Assembly: GCA_964384945.1 (NCBI GenBank)
Contig: CAYLMK010000010.1
Location: 147,554 to 211,553 of the forward strand
Length of the DNA stretch: 64,000 nucleotides
From: S015-6 sp964384945
Lineage (GTDB): Bacteria > Desulfobacterota > DSWW01
Direction of reading: 5' to 3'
Shown: in pieces, positions 1 through 8,457 of the stretch
Position numbering within the stretch: position 1 is the first letter of the stretch
How the letters are laid out: every line of letters begins with the position of its first letter
The notes under the pieces: generated by a model
Database searches by the model: none
Told to the model about the DNA's origin: nothing
The model's input: only the letters and a program-made list of their open reading frames with translations
Program-made: the position numbers and the translations under genes

Positions 1-109
1 TGCTCATCCTTCATGCCCCGTTTCCTCCCCTGTCTGGTGTGGTGCTCCATCCTCTTGCCGGGATGTCCGCATCGACGGACTGCCTTCGATGTTTCGAACC
101 CGGTGCCGG

Positions 110-1222
110 CTAAGGCACCCCTTGCTTCCGGACGAGCCGCCGGAGGCTCGCCAGTTCACGAAGCGCGGCTTCGGCCTCCTCCTCGGTCAACGTCGCAAGC
201 CCGCAGCTCGGAGTCAGCAGCAGGTTCCTTTGCAGCAAGTCCTTCGAGATTCCCAGCCCGGCGAGCCCGTCGATCCCCTGCCCGAGCCTCCTGAGAAGTT
301 CCTCCGGACGAGGCCTGACCCCGAGGCTCTGGCTGGGAACGATGCCCCAGGCCAGATAGCCGCCGCGCTCCAGGAACCCGCAGATGGCCTCTGCGTAGAG
401 GCCGACCGAGTCCGGGTAGACGTAGGCGTCGAAGTTGATGATGTCCACCCCTGCCTCCACGAGGAGGCTCCAGTCCGTGTTCCCGCAGCAATGGCTTCCC
501 GCCAGGACTCCCTGGGCCTGGATGGCCGAGAAGATTTCCTGCAGGATACCGACAGCCGTTTCCCGGCCCAGGTTGACATAGGCGGAAGAGCCGAAGGCCG
601 CAAGGACCGGTTCGTCCACGAAAAGGATGCGCTGTCGGCCCCAGGATTCGAGGCGGGACATCTGCCAGACGGCCTTCAGAAGGATCCCCTTTCGGACGAC
701 ATCCTCGAGGGTTTCGTCGAAAAGCGCCGGCAGCCCCTTCTCGTCCAGGACGGACAGCCCGAAGGTCAGAGGCCCTGTGACCTGTCCCTTGACGAAGGGA
801 AACGCCGCGCCGGACGTCTTGGCTGCGAATCTTTCCTCCAGGACGTACAGGCCTTTCGCATAGGAAGCGGAAAGAGCAAACGGACCGAGGTCGCCGGTCT
901 GCTCGGCACGCATGACCTCCTCATAGAATCGGGTGAGTTCTTCGGTGCAGTCTTCCGGCCGGAGAAAATAGACCCGCTTCCTCTCCCGGTCGATCCGGAT
1001 ACAGGGAAAACCCTCGGAGAACTGGGGCGTCATGTTCTCCTGGAAGCCCAGGGCCGGAAGCTGAGGCCAACAGGGAGCCTCCGGGCAGGCCTCGATGATC
1101 CGATCGAGAGCCATGCCGGCGTCCCGGTGCGGCATGCTGCCGATCGCGAGCGTCAGGCCGGCAGGCAACCTGCGGTCCGGGGAGGCGGTTGCACGGATCC
1201 TGGCGGGGGGTTCGGTTCCCAA
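110..1222 (-). CDS. MetE/URO-D superfamily methyltransferase-like protein (copy 1)
   Basis: About 370 aa when read from a TTG codon that has AGGAGGT 6 bases upstream; an open frame extends further 5' but carries no comparable ribosome site. The protein resembles the C-terminal catalytic half of cobalamin-independent methionine synthase. It has a core FVDEP motif, an HCCGN motif and a late TPSCGL motif, which together match the His/Cys/Cys part of the MetE zinc site. It lacks the N-terminal MetE folate domain, so its methyl donor may be a corrinoid protein rather than methyl-folate (inference from core-MetE and related folate-independent families). It lies 67 bases downstream of the Lon-like gene on the same strand. 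A paralog sits at 58057-59088. Confidence 0.75.
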   Translation of the reverse strand: MGTEPPARIRATASPDRRLPAGLTLAIGSMPHRDAGMALDRIIEACPEAPCWPQLPALGFQENMTPQFSEGFPCIRIDRERKRVYFLRPEDCTEELTRFYEEVMRAEQTGDLGPFALSASYAKGLYVLEERFAAKTSGAAFPFVKGQVTGPLTFGLSVLDEKGLPALFDETLEDVVRKGILLKAVWQMSRLESWGRQRILFVDEPVLAAFGSSAYVNLGRETAVGILQEIFSAIQAQGVLAGSHCCGNTDWSLLVEAGVDIINFDAYVYPDSVGLYAEAICGFLERGGYLAWGIVPSQSLGVRPRPEELLRRLGQGIDGLAGLGISKDLLQRNLLLTPSCGLATLTEEEAEAALRELASLRRLVRKQGVP

Positions 1223-1289
1223 GGATGCACCTCCTGCGCGACACGGGTGGGCGCGAAGCCCGTTTCCGCGCTTCGGCCCTCGCGGCGGG

Positions 1290-3512
1290 TCAGTCCGACG
1301 GGGGTCCGCTTCCTTCCCCCCCCTCCTGCTCCCCCTCTTCACCGAAGAAGTCCCGGAGGCCGGTGGCAAGCTGCCACAGGCGCTCGTCGACCCGCCCGTT
1401 CAGGCTTGCCTGCGGATAGCGGCCCGTGTCGTCCAACTGTCCTGCCGGAAGGCCTGTCAGGATCTCCAGGGCCTGGTCCACCGTCCGGACCGCGAAGATT
1501 CTGAACAGACCCTCTTCGGCCGCGCGGACGATCTTGGCGGGCAGCATCAGGTCCTCCACGTTGCCGGCCGGGATGATGACCCCCTGATCGCCCGTCAGGC
1601 CCCGATGCTGGCAGATATCGAAGAAGCCGAGGATCTTCTCGTTTACGCACCCGACCGGCTGAACCTCTCCATTCTGGCTGATCGAGCCTGTGACGGCAAT
1701 GCCCTGCCGGATCGGGACGTCCGCCAGGCTGGAAAGCAGGGCGCAGATCTCTCCCAGGGAGGCGCTGTCTCCGTCGATCTCGGCATAGAACTGCTCAATG
1801 CAGAGGCTGGCCCCCAGCGTGAGCGGCTTGTCCTGGGCGAACCGGGTCCTCAAAAACCCGCAAAGGATGAGCACGCCCTTGTCATGGATCCTGCCGCTCA
1901 GGTTGACCTCCCGTTCGATGTTGATGACCCCGGAGCGACCCATTCCGGTTTGGGCGGTGATGCGACAGGGCTTGCCGAACAGATAGTCCTCGGTCTCGTA
2001 AAGGGCGAGCCCGTTGACCTGGCCGACCTGAGCCCCGTCGGTGCGTATGAGCACCGACCCATCCCGTATCATTTCATCGAGCTGTTCCTCCGTCAGGTTT
2101 CTCCGATACCTTCTTTCCTCCTGGGCCTGCTCCACATGGCGATCCGCCACCGACGGGCTTCCTTCCCGCAGGGCAAGGTGGGAGGCCTCCCGCAGGATAT
2201 CCGCCAGAGCGGTCCAGCGCGTCGAAAGCTTGGTCTTCCTGCCCGCCAGTTCGGCGCCCGCATCAATGAACGAGGCCGCCCCGGTCGGGTGGAAGGGAAG
2301 CAGCCCCTCGGCCTTGCACATGTGCCTCAGGAAGCAGAGATAGCCCTCGATGCCCTTCTCGTCCCGGTCCATCTGGGTGTCCAGGTAGGCCCGGACGGTG
2401 AAAAGCTCGCCGAAGGAGGGGTCCCTTCCGCAGAACTCCTCATAGAGATCTTCGTCGCCCCAGGCCACGAGCCTCGCCTTGAGCGGGATCGGGTCGGGCT
2501 TCAAGAGGCCTGTCGTTCCCCCAAAGGGATGTTCCTGGGCGGGGATCTCGAGCTGTTCGTAGCGGAGCGTGCGCTTCAGGTGTCTCCAGACGTCCGGTTC
2601 GGCAGCCACTTCCTCAAAGTCGAGCACCAGGAATCCCCCCTGTGCCCGTAACAGAGAGCCGGCCTGCAGCAGGATGCGATCCGGCCCGGACCGGGGAGAT
2701 CCTCTCGGGTCGCGGACCGCGCAACCGAACAGGTTGCCGAGTGTAGGGTTCGGCTCGAAGACGATCGGAACCGGGTCCCCGCCGGCTTCGCGCATCAGGT
2801 GGGGCCGATACGCGGAGAGGCGCTCCGACTCGTCAATCAGACGTTCCATGCCTGAGGCGCCGTTCCCTCGGGGGCTCGAAAGTGCCATGAGATCGGCTGC
2901 CCGCCTCACGTGTCCGACCAGTGCCCGATGAAGGGCCTCGAGATATTCCAGTGCCTTCGGGTCGAATCCCGCGCCTCGGATCTCCTCCGTACGGGCGGCC
3001 CGCCAGTCATCGGCCTTCCTCTTCCAGACGTCCCGCTCTGCTGCGTCCAAGGACGGTTCCGCCTCCCGGGCGCATTGGAGGGCCAGTTCCCGAATCTGTT
3101 CCTGGCAGGCGCGGATGGACTCTTCCACACAATCGAGGAACACCCGCCCATGCCCGGCGCGTAACGGAACCCAAAGGGGACGTTCGGGCTCCGTGTTCGC
3201 CGGGACGACGGAGACATAGTCTCTCAGTTCCGCCAGGGGTCTTCCGTGTCGCCTTAGGGCGGATTCTATGATAGCCTTTCGGGCTGTACCGGTCGGGCCG
3301 CAGAGAAAGATGTGCCCGGCATTGCGCATCTGGATCCCCAGGGCCAAGGCCTTTTCCGCCCTGGGCTGGTGTCGGGAGAAAGGAGACGCATCGTCCGGGC
3401 CGCCGTCCAGACGGAGCCGGGGCGGGTCCGTGTGCATACGGAGCTGATCAGGAGGCAGGGGGGCATGGCTTACCACGGCAAGCGGTGCATGCAAGGGGGT
3501 GGATCTTTCCAT
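1290..3512 (-). CDS. Lon-related ATP-dependent protease (LonC/YcbZ type)
   Basis: 740 aa. The C-terminal third is a Lon-type serine-lysine peptidase domain: GDSAS near residue 581 supplies the nucleophile Ser583, and the lysine of VNEK (near 626) completes the dyad. The N-terminal part matches the AAA region of soluble Lon-related proteins such as E. coli YcbZ rather than classical LonA, and there is no LonA substrate-binding N-domain or membrane segment. The P-loop at 72-79 reads GPTGTARK, a degenerate Walker A in which the usual glycine before the lysine is Ala-Arg. Expected role: cytosolic degradation of damaged or regulatory proteins. A 25-bp tandem repeat lies just upstream of its start. 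Confidence 0.85.
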   Translation of the reverse strand: MERSTPLHAPLAVVSHAPLPPDQLRMHTDPPRLRLDGGPDDASPFSRHQPRAEKALALGIQMRNAGHIFLCGPTGTARKAIIESALRRHGRPLAELRDYVSVVPANTEPERPLWVPLRAGHGRVFLDCVEESIRACQEQIRELALQCAREAEPSLDAAERDVWKRKADDWRAARTEEIRGAGFDPKALEYLEALHRALVGHVRRAADLMALSSPRGNGASGMERLIDESERLSAYRPHLMREAGGDPVPIVFEPNPTLGNLFGCAVRDPRGSPRSGPDRILLQAGSLLRAQGGFLVLDFEEVAAEPDVWRHLKRTLRYEQLEIPAQEHPFGGTTGLLKPDPIPLKARLVAWGDEDLYEEFCGRDPSFGELFTVRAYLDTQMDRDEKGIEGYLCFLRHMCKAEGLLPFHPTGAASFIDAGAELAGRKTKLSTRWTALADILREASHLALREGSPSVADRHVEQAQEERRYRRNLTEEQLDEMIRDGSVLIRTDGAQVGQVNGLALYETEDYLFGKPCRITAQTGMGRSGVINIEREVNLSGRIHDKGVLILCGFLRTRFAQDKPLTLGASLCIEQFYAEIDGDSASLGEICALLSSLADVPIRQGIAVTGSISQNGEVQPVGCVNEKILGFFDICQHRGLTGDQGVIIPAGNVEDLMLPAKIVRAAEEGLFRIFAVRTVDQALEILTGLPAGQLDDTGRYPQASLNGRVDERLWQLATGLRDFFGEEGEQEGGEGSGPPSD

Positions 3513-3572
3513 CGGAGTGATTCCCCGTTCCGGGCATTCGACTCAGCTTGGGAGCGTGAGCGCGCTCGTTGA

Positions 3573-3622
3573 GGTTTCTTCAAACAAATAAGAATAGGGT
3601 CTCTTCAAACAAATAAAGATAG
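3573..3622. repeat. 25-bp tandem direct repeat upstream of the Lon-like gene
   Basis: Two adjacent 25-base units, 3573-3597 and 3598-3622, differ at only three positions; both contain the core TCTTCAAACAAATAA. The block is AT-rich against GC-rich surroundings and lies 61-110 bases upstream of the Lon-like start codon. Position and spacing (about 2.4 helical turns) fit a pair of protein-binding sites controlling that gene, but no regulator is identified. Confidence 0.7.
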
Positions 3623-3661
3623 CACACGGGAGTGAAAAAGACGAAAACACAAGCGGTCATG

Positions 3662-4651
3662 TCATATCATGCGGTTCTTGCGAAGCCAGTTCACCGTCTT
3701 GTCGAGGGTCGCCTTGAGGGGGGTCCAGGTCAGACCGAGCTGGAGGGTGGCCTTTTCCGACGAGAGAAAAAGGTCCAGATAGGTCCTCTTGACGACCGAT
3801 AGGGAGGGAATCGAGGGAACGGCCTTTCCGAAGATCTTCGCAAAGGAGTCGGAAAGCCATCCCATCACGAGCGCGGAAACGCGAGGCATGGGGATGGAGA
3901 CCGGATGGAAGCCGGTGATGGTGTAAAGGAGATCCAGCAGAAGGTGATACTTCGTGTTCTCGTTTCCGACGATATACCGCTCCCCCGGGACGCCCTTTTC
4001 CATTGCGAACAGCTGTGCCCTTGCCACGTCCTCTGCGTCGGAGACCAGGATGCCTCCGCTCGGGTACAGCTTGGTCAATGTACCGGAAAGCCGCACCAGG
4101 GCCGAGCCGATCGAAGGCCGGAGGCTCAGGGGGCCGAGGACGAGTCCCGGATTCAGGATCACGATCTCGAGGCCTCTGTGCAAAAACTCCTTTGCAGTCA
4201 ATTCCGCCTTGCGCTTTGATTCGATGTACGGGTCGTGGAGGTGTCCCAGGTTGAACTCCGTTGTTTCCGTCGCCGGGACGCCCGGGGTGCCGCAGCCGAC
4301 GGCGAATGCGCTGCTCGTGTAGACGACCCGGCCGACGCCGCGTTCGAGAGCGACCTGCAGCACCCTCCGGGTGCCCTCCACGTTGACGGCATGGTAGGCA
4401 GAGGGAGGGCAGTATTCGAGCGGGTTCAGATCTTCGGTGTGGTATAAGGCCGCGCAGTCCTTCAGGGCCCGCCGCAGGGCGTTGGGGTCGGCCGGGTCCC
4501 CGTAGATTCTTTCGATGGGCAGATCCTGCAAGACGTCATTGTACCGATCGTTGTTCCGGAGCAGGACCCGCACCGTTTCTCCCTTGCGGGCGAGGGCTCG
4601 AACCAGATTGGCGCCGACAACGTCCGTTGCGCCGGTGACGAAAACAGCCAT
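3662..4651 (-). CDS. NAD(P)-dependent epimerase/reductase, extended SDR family
   Basis: 329 aa from ATG 4651, which has GGGAG about 9 bases upstream; a longer open frame upstream has no homology and no ribosome site. It is an extended short-chain dehydrogenase of the dihydroflavonol-reductase/HpnA type. The nucleotide-binding motif is TGATDVVGANL near the N-terminus, with Asp where the family usually has a glycine. YTSSA and YIESK give the catalytic serine and the YxxxK pair. It probably reduces or epimerises a sugar nucleotide, polyketide or lipid-linked substrate; the substrate cannot be told from sequence. It is a stand-alone gene, divergent from the zinc-ribbon operon. Confidence 0.8.
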   Translation of the reverse strand: MAVFVTGATDVVGANLVRALARKGETVRVLLRNNDRYNDVLQDLPIERIYGDPADPNALRRALKDCAALYHTEDLNPLEYCPPSAYHAVNVEGTRRVLQVALERGVGRVVYTSSAFAVGCGTPGVPATETTEFNLGHLHDPYIESKRKAELTAKEFLHRGLEIVILNPGLVLGPLSLRPSIGSALVRLSGTLTKLYPSGGILVSDAEDVARAQLFAMEKGVPGERYIVGNENTKYHLLLDLLYTITGFHPVSIPMPRVSALVMGWLSDSFAKIFGKAVPSIPSLSVVKRTYLDLFLSSEKATLQLGLTWTPLKATLDKTVNWLRKNRMI

Positions 4652-4777
4652 GATGCGGAACTCCCAAGGAACAGCCGATCCAAGGATAATCGATATAAAC
4701 GGATTTGAAGGATAGCCGATCCTCGTTGAGAGTTCAAATCGGAACGGCCGGGAGGGCGCCGGAAAAGGAGGGATGCG

Positions 4778-5158
4778 ATGAAATACTGCCCGGAGTGCGA
4801 GGCGGAATACAGAGAGGGGGTCGAGGAATGCGCAGACTGCAGGGTTGCGCTCATCACGGCCGACGCACACCGAACCCGCAAGAACGAGGAAGCGGAGCTC
4901 AGGGCGCGGTTGTCCAGAGAGGTGTTTGTCCCTGTCAAGGTCGCCGAGAGTGCCTTTGAGGCGGACCGGTTCAAGGCCGCGTTGGAACAGGAAGGGCTTA
5001 CGGTGATGGTCAGGACCTTCCAGGACACGGCCTATGACGGCATCTACGTGGCCCAGAAGGGGTGGGGATACGTCGAGGTTCCGCAGAACGAACACGAAAG
5101 GGCGGCACGGATCGTCAAGGATCTGGAGCAGGCCTTTCCGGAGGAGGAAGGCGAGTGA
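4778..5158 (+). CDS. zinc-ribbon / DUF2007-like small protein
   Basis: 126 aa. The N-terminus is a short zinc ribbon (CPEC, then CADC, residues 4-20). The rest (about 50-120) resembles DUF2007, a small ferredoxin-like fold proposed to be involved in signal transduction. It is the first gene of a four-gene operon. Its TGA stop overlaps the GTG start of the next gene (GTGA), so the two are probably translationally coupled. Function is unknown; partner recognition or allosteric sensing for the oxidoreductase encoded downstream is only a guess. Confidence 0.75.
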   Translation: MKYCPECEAEYREGVEECADCRVALITADAHRTRKNEEAELRARLSREVFVPVKVAESAFEADRFKAALEQEGLTVMVRTFQDTAYDGIYVAQKGWGYVEVPQNEHERAARIVKDLEQAFPEEEGE

Positions 5159-5634
5159 CCCGGCACCCTCCCTGTCCTGGGATGGTCAGGGCCTCGCCGG
5201 AGAGAGAGGGCATGGAGCGGGTTGAACTCGCGGAGCCCGGCAGGGCCAGCCTCCTCACCCTGATGCTGAAACAGATTCTGGAGCGTAGCTTGCAGGATCC
5301 CCGGAAGTCGCAGGCGATGCGGGGCAGGTCCCTCACGGTTCGGGTGCGCAGCCGCAGAATGAAGACGACCCTGTTTTTCGAGGAAGGCCGCGTTCGGGCC
5401 GAAGACGGGGCCCACGGGAGGCCGGACCTTGAAATCGCAGGGGAGCCTGCCGCCTTGTTCTCCGTGGCCCTGGGCGCGGGTCTTCTACGCTCCCTGCTGG
5501 CCCGCAGGATCGAGGTTCGCTTGACGAGCCGGAGAGGTTGGATCTGTGCCTTCCGGATGATCCCTCTGCTTCGGGTTGGAGGCGCGCCCGCCGATCGCGG
5601 GCCGTTGGCCCGCAGGAAGGGAGGGCTGCCATGA
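5155..5634 (+). CDS. SCP2-like (sterol carrier protein domain) protein
   Basis: 159 aa from GTG 5155, which overlaps the previous stop and is preceded by AGGAGG at a good distance; ATG codons at 5182 and 5212 are weaker alternatives. Residues about 35-140 show the pattern of an SCP2 domain: a beta strand with an Arg-rich patch, FFEEGRVRAEDG, then GRPDLEIAG and a hydrophobic helix. Such domains bind lipids or hydrophobic acyl ligands. Its stop overlaps the start of the FAD oxidase (ATGA), which suggests it delivers or holds a hydrophobic substrate for that enzyme (inference). Confidence 0.6.
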   Translation: MTRHPPCPGMVRASPEREGMERVELAEPGRASLLTLMLKQILERSLQDPRKSQAMRGRSLTVRVRSRRMKTTLFFEEGRVRAEDGAHGRPDLEIAGEPAALFSVALGAGLLRSLLARRIEVRLTSRRGWICAFRMIPLLRVGGAPADRGPLARRKGGLP

Positions 5635-7097
5635 TCCGGCGTCCGCCGGGCGAGGCTCGCGTTGAAGGCCGGAAGGGCTTCTTGGAGGCGCTTGCGGGCA
5701 TCGTGGGGGAACGATTTGTGGCCTCGGATCCGGCCTCGCGGTACGTCTATTCCCAGGACCTTACGGAAAACGAGCCCCGCTGGCCGCTCGGGGTGGTCAT
5801 GCCGGGAAGCGCCGCCGAGGTGCAGCGAATCGTACAGGAGGCCAATCGGTTTCGCGTGCCGCTGGTGCCGTTTGCTTACGGGCTCAACATGGGCGGGCTG
5901 ACCATTCCGGCGAAGGATGCCGTGGTGGTGGATCTGAAGCGGATGAAAGCGATCCTGGAGGTCCGTGAGGAAGACCTTTGTATGGTGGTCGAACCCGGGG
6001 TCACCTTCGGCATGGTTCGCGCTCATCTGCGGGAGCACCACCGGGGATTTCGTTACGCCTATCCGCTGGCGCCTCCGCAGACCTCGGTGCTGAGCAACGC
6101 CCTGATGGACGGCTTGAGCAACATGAGCATGCGCCACGGTGCCATGGCCGAGTGGGTAAACGGCTTGGAGGTGGTTCTGCCGACCGGGGAGTTGGTTCGC
6201 GTCGGCGCGTGCGCCATCGTCGACTCCTGGCACGCCCGTTCTCCGCTGCCCGACCTGGCGGGCATGTTTCTGGGCTGGCAGGGTGCCACCGGCATCGTGA
6301 CCAAGGGGGCCCTTCAGATCTGGCCCGAGCCTCCGGTGCGCAGGCGGTTCTTCCTGGCGGTCTACGACGCGAGCACGGCCTACCGCATCATGCTGCGGCT
6401 CTGCAGGAAGGACATCTTCGAGGATCTGGCGTGCGTTTCCTGGCCGCTCGGGAAGATGCTCCTCGGGGCACGGGGGCCCCTCGAGCTCCGTGAGGGGGAG
6501 CCCAGCCTGTTCGTTTACGGCGATCTGTACGCGGAAAGCCGGAGGCACAGGGAGGCAAAGGAAGAGATCATGCGGGAGAGCCTGCTGCGGGTGAGGAGGG
6601 ACGGGGGGGATTTCGAGGAGCCGATGGATGTCGACGACCTCGCCCGGATCAACCCGGGCTACGCCCGACTCGCCGATTTTCCGACCACGCTCGATTTTCT
6701 GCTCGACTATGGGCCGGGCGGCATGACATGGGTGGGCTCCTACGGGCCGGGAGGCAACTGGTCGAAGGGGGTGGAGGCATGCTTCGAGATTCTTCGTGCT
6801 GAGGGGTTTCCCCCGATCCTGGTGGCAAGGCCGATGAAGGGTGGGCATTTCTGGGTTCTGCGTTTCATCCTTCATTTCGACAGGGCGGATCCGATCGACG
6901 TGGGCAGGACGAGAAGGACGCTCGGCCTCCTGGGGGACCGGTTGCTGGATCTCCACTACGTCCCCTACAAGCCCGCGGCCTGGGCGGTCCGGAAGATCCG
7001 GGAGCGGGACCGGCACGGCATGTTCACGCTTATGGAGAGACTGAAGAACTGCCTGGATCCCGCGGGGATTCTGAACCCGGGCCGCTGGGGCCTCTGA
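5631..7097 (+). CDS. FAD-linked oxidase (GlcD/VAO-type flavoprotein)
   Basis: 488 aa from ATG 5631, with GGGAGGG upstream and a 4-base overlap with the SCP2-like gene. The N-terminal FAD-binding PCMH domain is recognisable (VVMPGSAAEVQRIVQ near 60, a glycine-containing FAD loop at FAYGLNMGG, then a VVEPGVT strand). The C-terminus ends with LDPAGILNPGRWG, typical of GlcD, D-lactate dehydrogenase and alkyl-DHAP synthase relatives. The following gene, 2 bases downstream, encodes a CCG-type Fe-S protein, the usual electron-accepting partner (GlcF). The pair probably oxidises a 2-hydroxy acid or a related, possibly lipid-like, substrate and passes electrons to a quinone or other acceptor. Confidence 0.82.
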   Translation: MIRRPPGEARVEGRKGFLEALAGIVGERFVASDPASRYVYSQDLTENEPRWPLGVVMPGSAAEVQRIVQEANRFRVPLVPFAYGLNMGGLTIPAKDAVVVDLKRMKAILEVREEDLCMVVEPGVTFGMVRAHLREHHRGFRYAYPLAPPQTSVLSNALMDGLSNMSMRHGAMAEWVNGLEVVLPTGELVRVGACAIVDSWHARSPLPDLAGMFLGWQGATGIVTKGALQIWPEPPVRRRFFLAVYDASTAYRIMLRLCRKDIFEDLACVSWPLGKMLLGARGPLELREGEPSLFVYGDLYAESRRHREAKEEIMRESLLRVRRDGGDFEEPMDVDDLARINPGYARLADFPTTLDFLLDYGPGGMTWVGSYGPGGNWSKGVEACFEILRAEGFPPILVARPMKGGHFWVLRFILHFDRADPIDVGRTRRTLGLLGDRLLDLHYVPYKPAAWAVRKIRERDRHGMFTLMERLKNCLDPAGILNPGRWGL

Positions 7098-7099
7098 CG

Positions 7100-8281
7100 A
7101 TGCTCGAGTACGTGGACATCGACCCCTACATCACGAAGTGCATACGCTGCGGGACATGCAAGACCGGCGCCCATGGGTTCGAGCCCGGCTGCCCGGCGGG
7201 AGAGCAATTCCGGTTCGAGGCGTATTACTCCAGCGGGAAGATCTGGATTGCCAGGGGGCTCAGGGAGGGGGCCCTTTTCTGGGGGGACGAGGACCTGGCG
7301 AAAAAGCTCTTCGCGTGCACCCTTTGCGGCAACTGCGCTCAGCAGTGCCCCATGGAGGTGCGGGAACGGATCCTCGAGGTCTTCGAGGCGCTGCGGGCCG
7401 AGGCGGTGCGGCGGCTGGGGACCCCCTTTGCCGCTCACAGACGGTTGCGGGAAAGCCTTGTGCAATACGGCAACCCCTGGGTGCAGCCGAGGAGAAGGCG
7501 CGTTCGGTGGGTGGGAGAGGAGCCGGTGCGGATCCTGGCCCCGGAGGGACCGGTGAAGGCCGAGGTGCTTTATTTTGTGGGGTGCACGGCCGCGCTGGAC
7601 CCTGCGCTGCAACACATTGCGCAGAACACGGCCGCCCTGCTGAGCCGGGCCGGCGTGGATTTCGGGGTTCTTGGCGAGGAAGAGATCTGCTGCGGGTCGG
7701 TTTTCCTGCGGATCGGAGAGAGGTCCCTGGCGAGGGAGCTTGCCGGGAAGAACATGGAGACCTTCGAAAGGCTCGGGGTCTCCACGGTCGTGACCTCCTG
7801 TGCGGGATGCTTCAAGACGCTCTCTCAGGACTATCCGACACTCGGAGGACTTGCGGTTCGCGTCGTACACTCGAGCGAGTATCTGCTGGGCTTGCTTGAG
7901 GAGGGCCGCCTGAAGCCCCGCAGAGGGGCTGATGTCGAGGCGACCTACCACGACCCGTGTCATCTGGGACGTCATTGCGGCCTCTACGATCCTCCCCGCA
8001 GGCTGATCCGGTCTCTTCCAGGGGTCCGGTTGATCGAGATGGGGCGAAACCGGGGAAATGCATGGTGCTGCGGTGCGGGGGGCGGAGTGCGGGCCGCCTT
8101 TCCGGAGTGGGCCCTTCAGTCGAGCAGGGCCCGTATCGAGGAGGCCCGGGACACAGGAGCCGGGCTTCTGATCACGACCTGCCCTTTCTGCCTGCAGAGC
8201 CTCACGATAGGGTCCCAGTCGGTCGATGTCCCCCTCCGGCTGGCCGACTTGACCGATCTCCTGGCCCGAATCCTCCTGTAG
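7100..8281 (+). CDS. (Fe-S)-binding CCG-domain protein (GlcF/HdrD-like)
   Basis: 393 aa. The N-terminus carries two [4Fe-4S] motifs (CIRCGTC with a later GCP, and CTLCGNCAQQCP). Two CCG domains follow: the first with VGC and ICCG (about 155-200), the second with DPCH and WCCGAGGG (about 285-325), as in heterodisulfide reductase subunit D, GlcF and GlpC. It starts 2 bases after the FAD oxidase stop, so the two form one electron-transfer unit. No membrane segments are evident; it is probably a peripheral cytoplasmic protein. It ends the four-gene operon. Confidence 0.87.
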   Translation: MLEYVDIDPYITKCIRCGTCKTGAHGFEPGCPAGEQFRFEAYYSSGKIWIARGLREGALFWGDEDLAKKLFACTLCGNCAQQCPMEVRERILEVFEALRAEAVRRLGTPFAAHRRLRESLVQYGNPWVQPRRRRVRWVGEEPVRILAPEGPVKAEVLYFVGCTAALDPALQHIAQNTAALLSRAGVDFGVLGEEEICCGSVFLRIGERSLARELAGKNMETFERLGVSTVVTSCAGCFKTLSQDYPTLGGLAVRVVHSSEYLLGLLEEGRLKPRRGADVEATYHDPCHLGRHCGLYDPPRRLIRSLPGVRLIEMGRNRGNAWCCGAGGGVRAAFPEWALQSSRARIEEARDTGAGLLITTCPFCLQSLTIGSQSVDVPLRLADLTDLLARILL

Positions 8282-8376
8282 GGGTGAGGAGCGGGGAGGG
8301 GGAGGGGGATATGGCCCCCGACCCCGGATCCCTTCTCCTACGATCCCCGACCCCCAGGTTCTGCCTTTTCATTCCA

Positions 8377-8405
8377 TTGACGGGTGGCCGGCATGCCGAT
8401 ATGCT
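8377..8405 (+). promoter_or_regulatory. putative sigma70 promoter of pyrG
   Basis: TTGACG (8377-8382), a 17-base spacer and TATGCT (8400-8405) lie 53 bases before the pyrG start. The match is good by eye and is placed in the only sizeable gap before the gene. Confidence 0.55.
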
Positions 8406-8457
8406 TCCCTGGCAACCCCCTCAGGATGCTCGAGTATCGAGGCGAAGAAAGGATCTC

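Noticed and set aside
88..118. GGTTCGAA-like sequence and a GGTGCC/GGCACC hairpin, as in a tRNA or terminator
   Set aside because: No acceptor, D or anticodon stems fit, the hairpin has no T-run, and it spans the end of the MetE-like gene.
8320..8332. 13-bp sequence GACCCCGGATCCC that recurs inverted at 22368-22380
   Set aside because: Too short and GC-rich to call a dispersed repeat family from two copies; noted only in case a genome search finds more.
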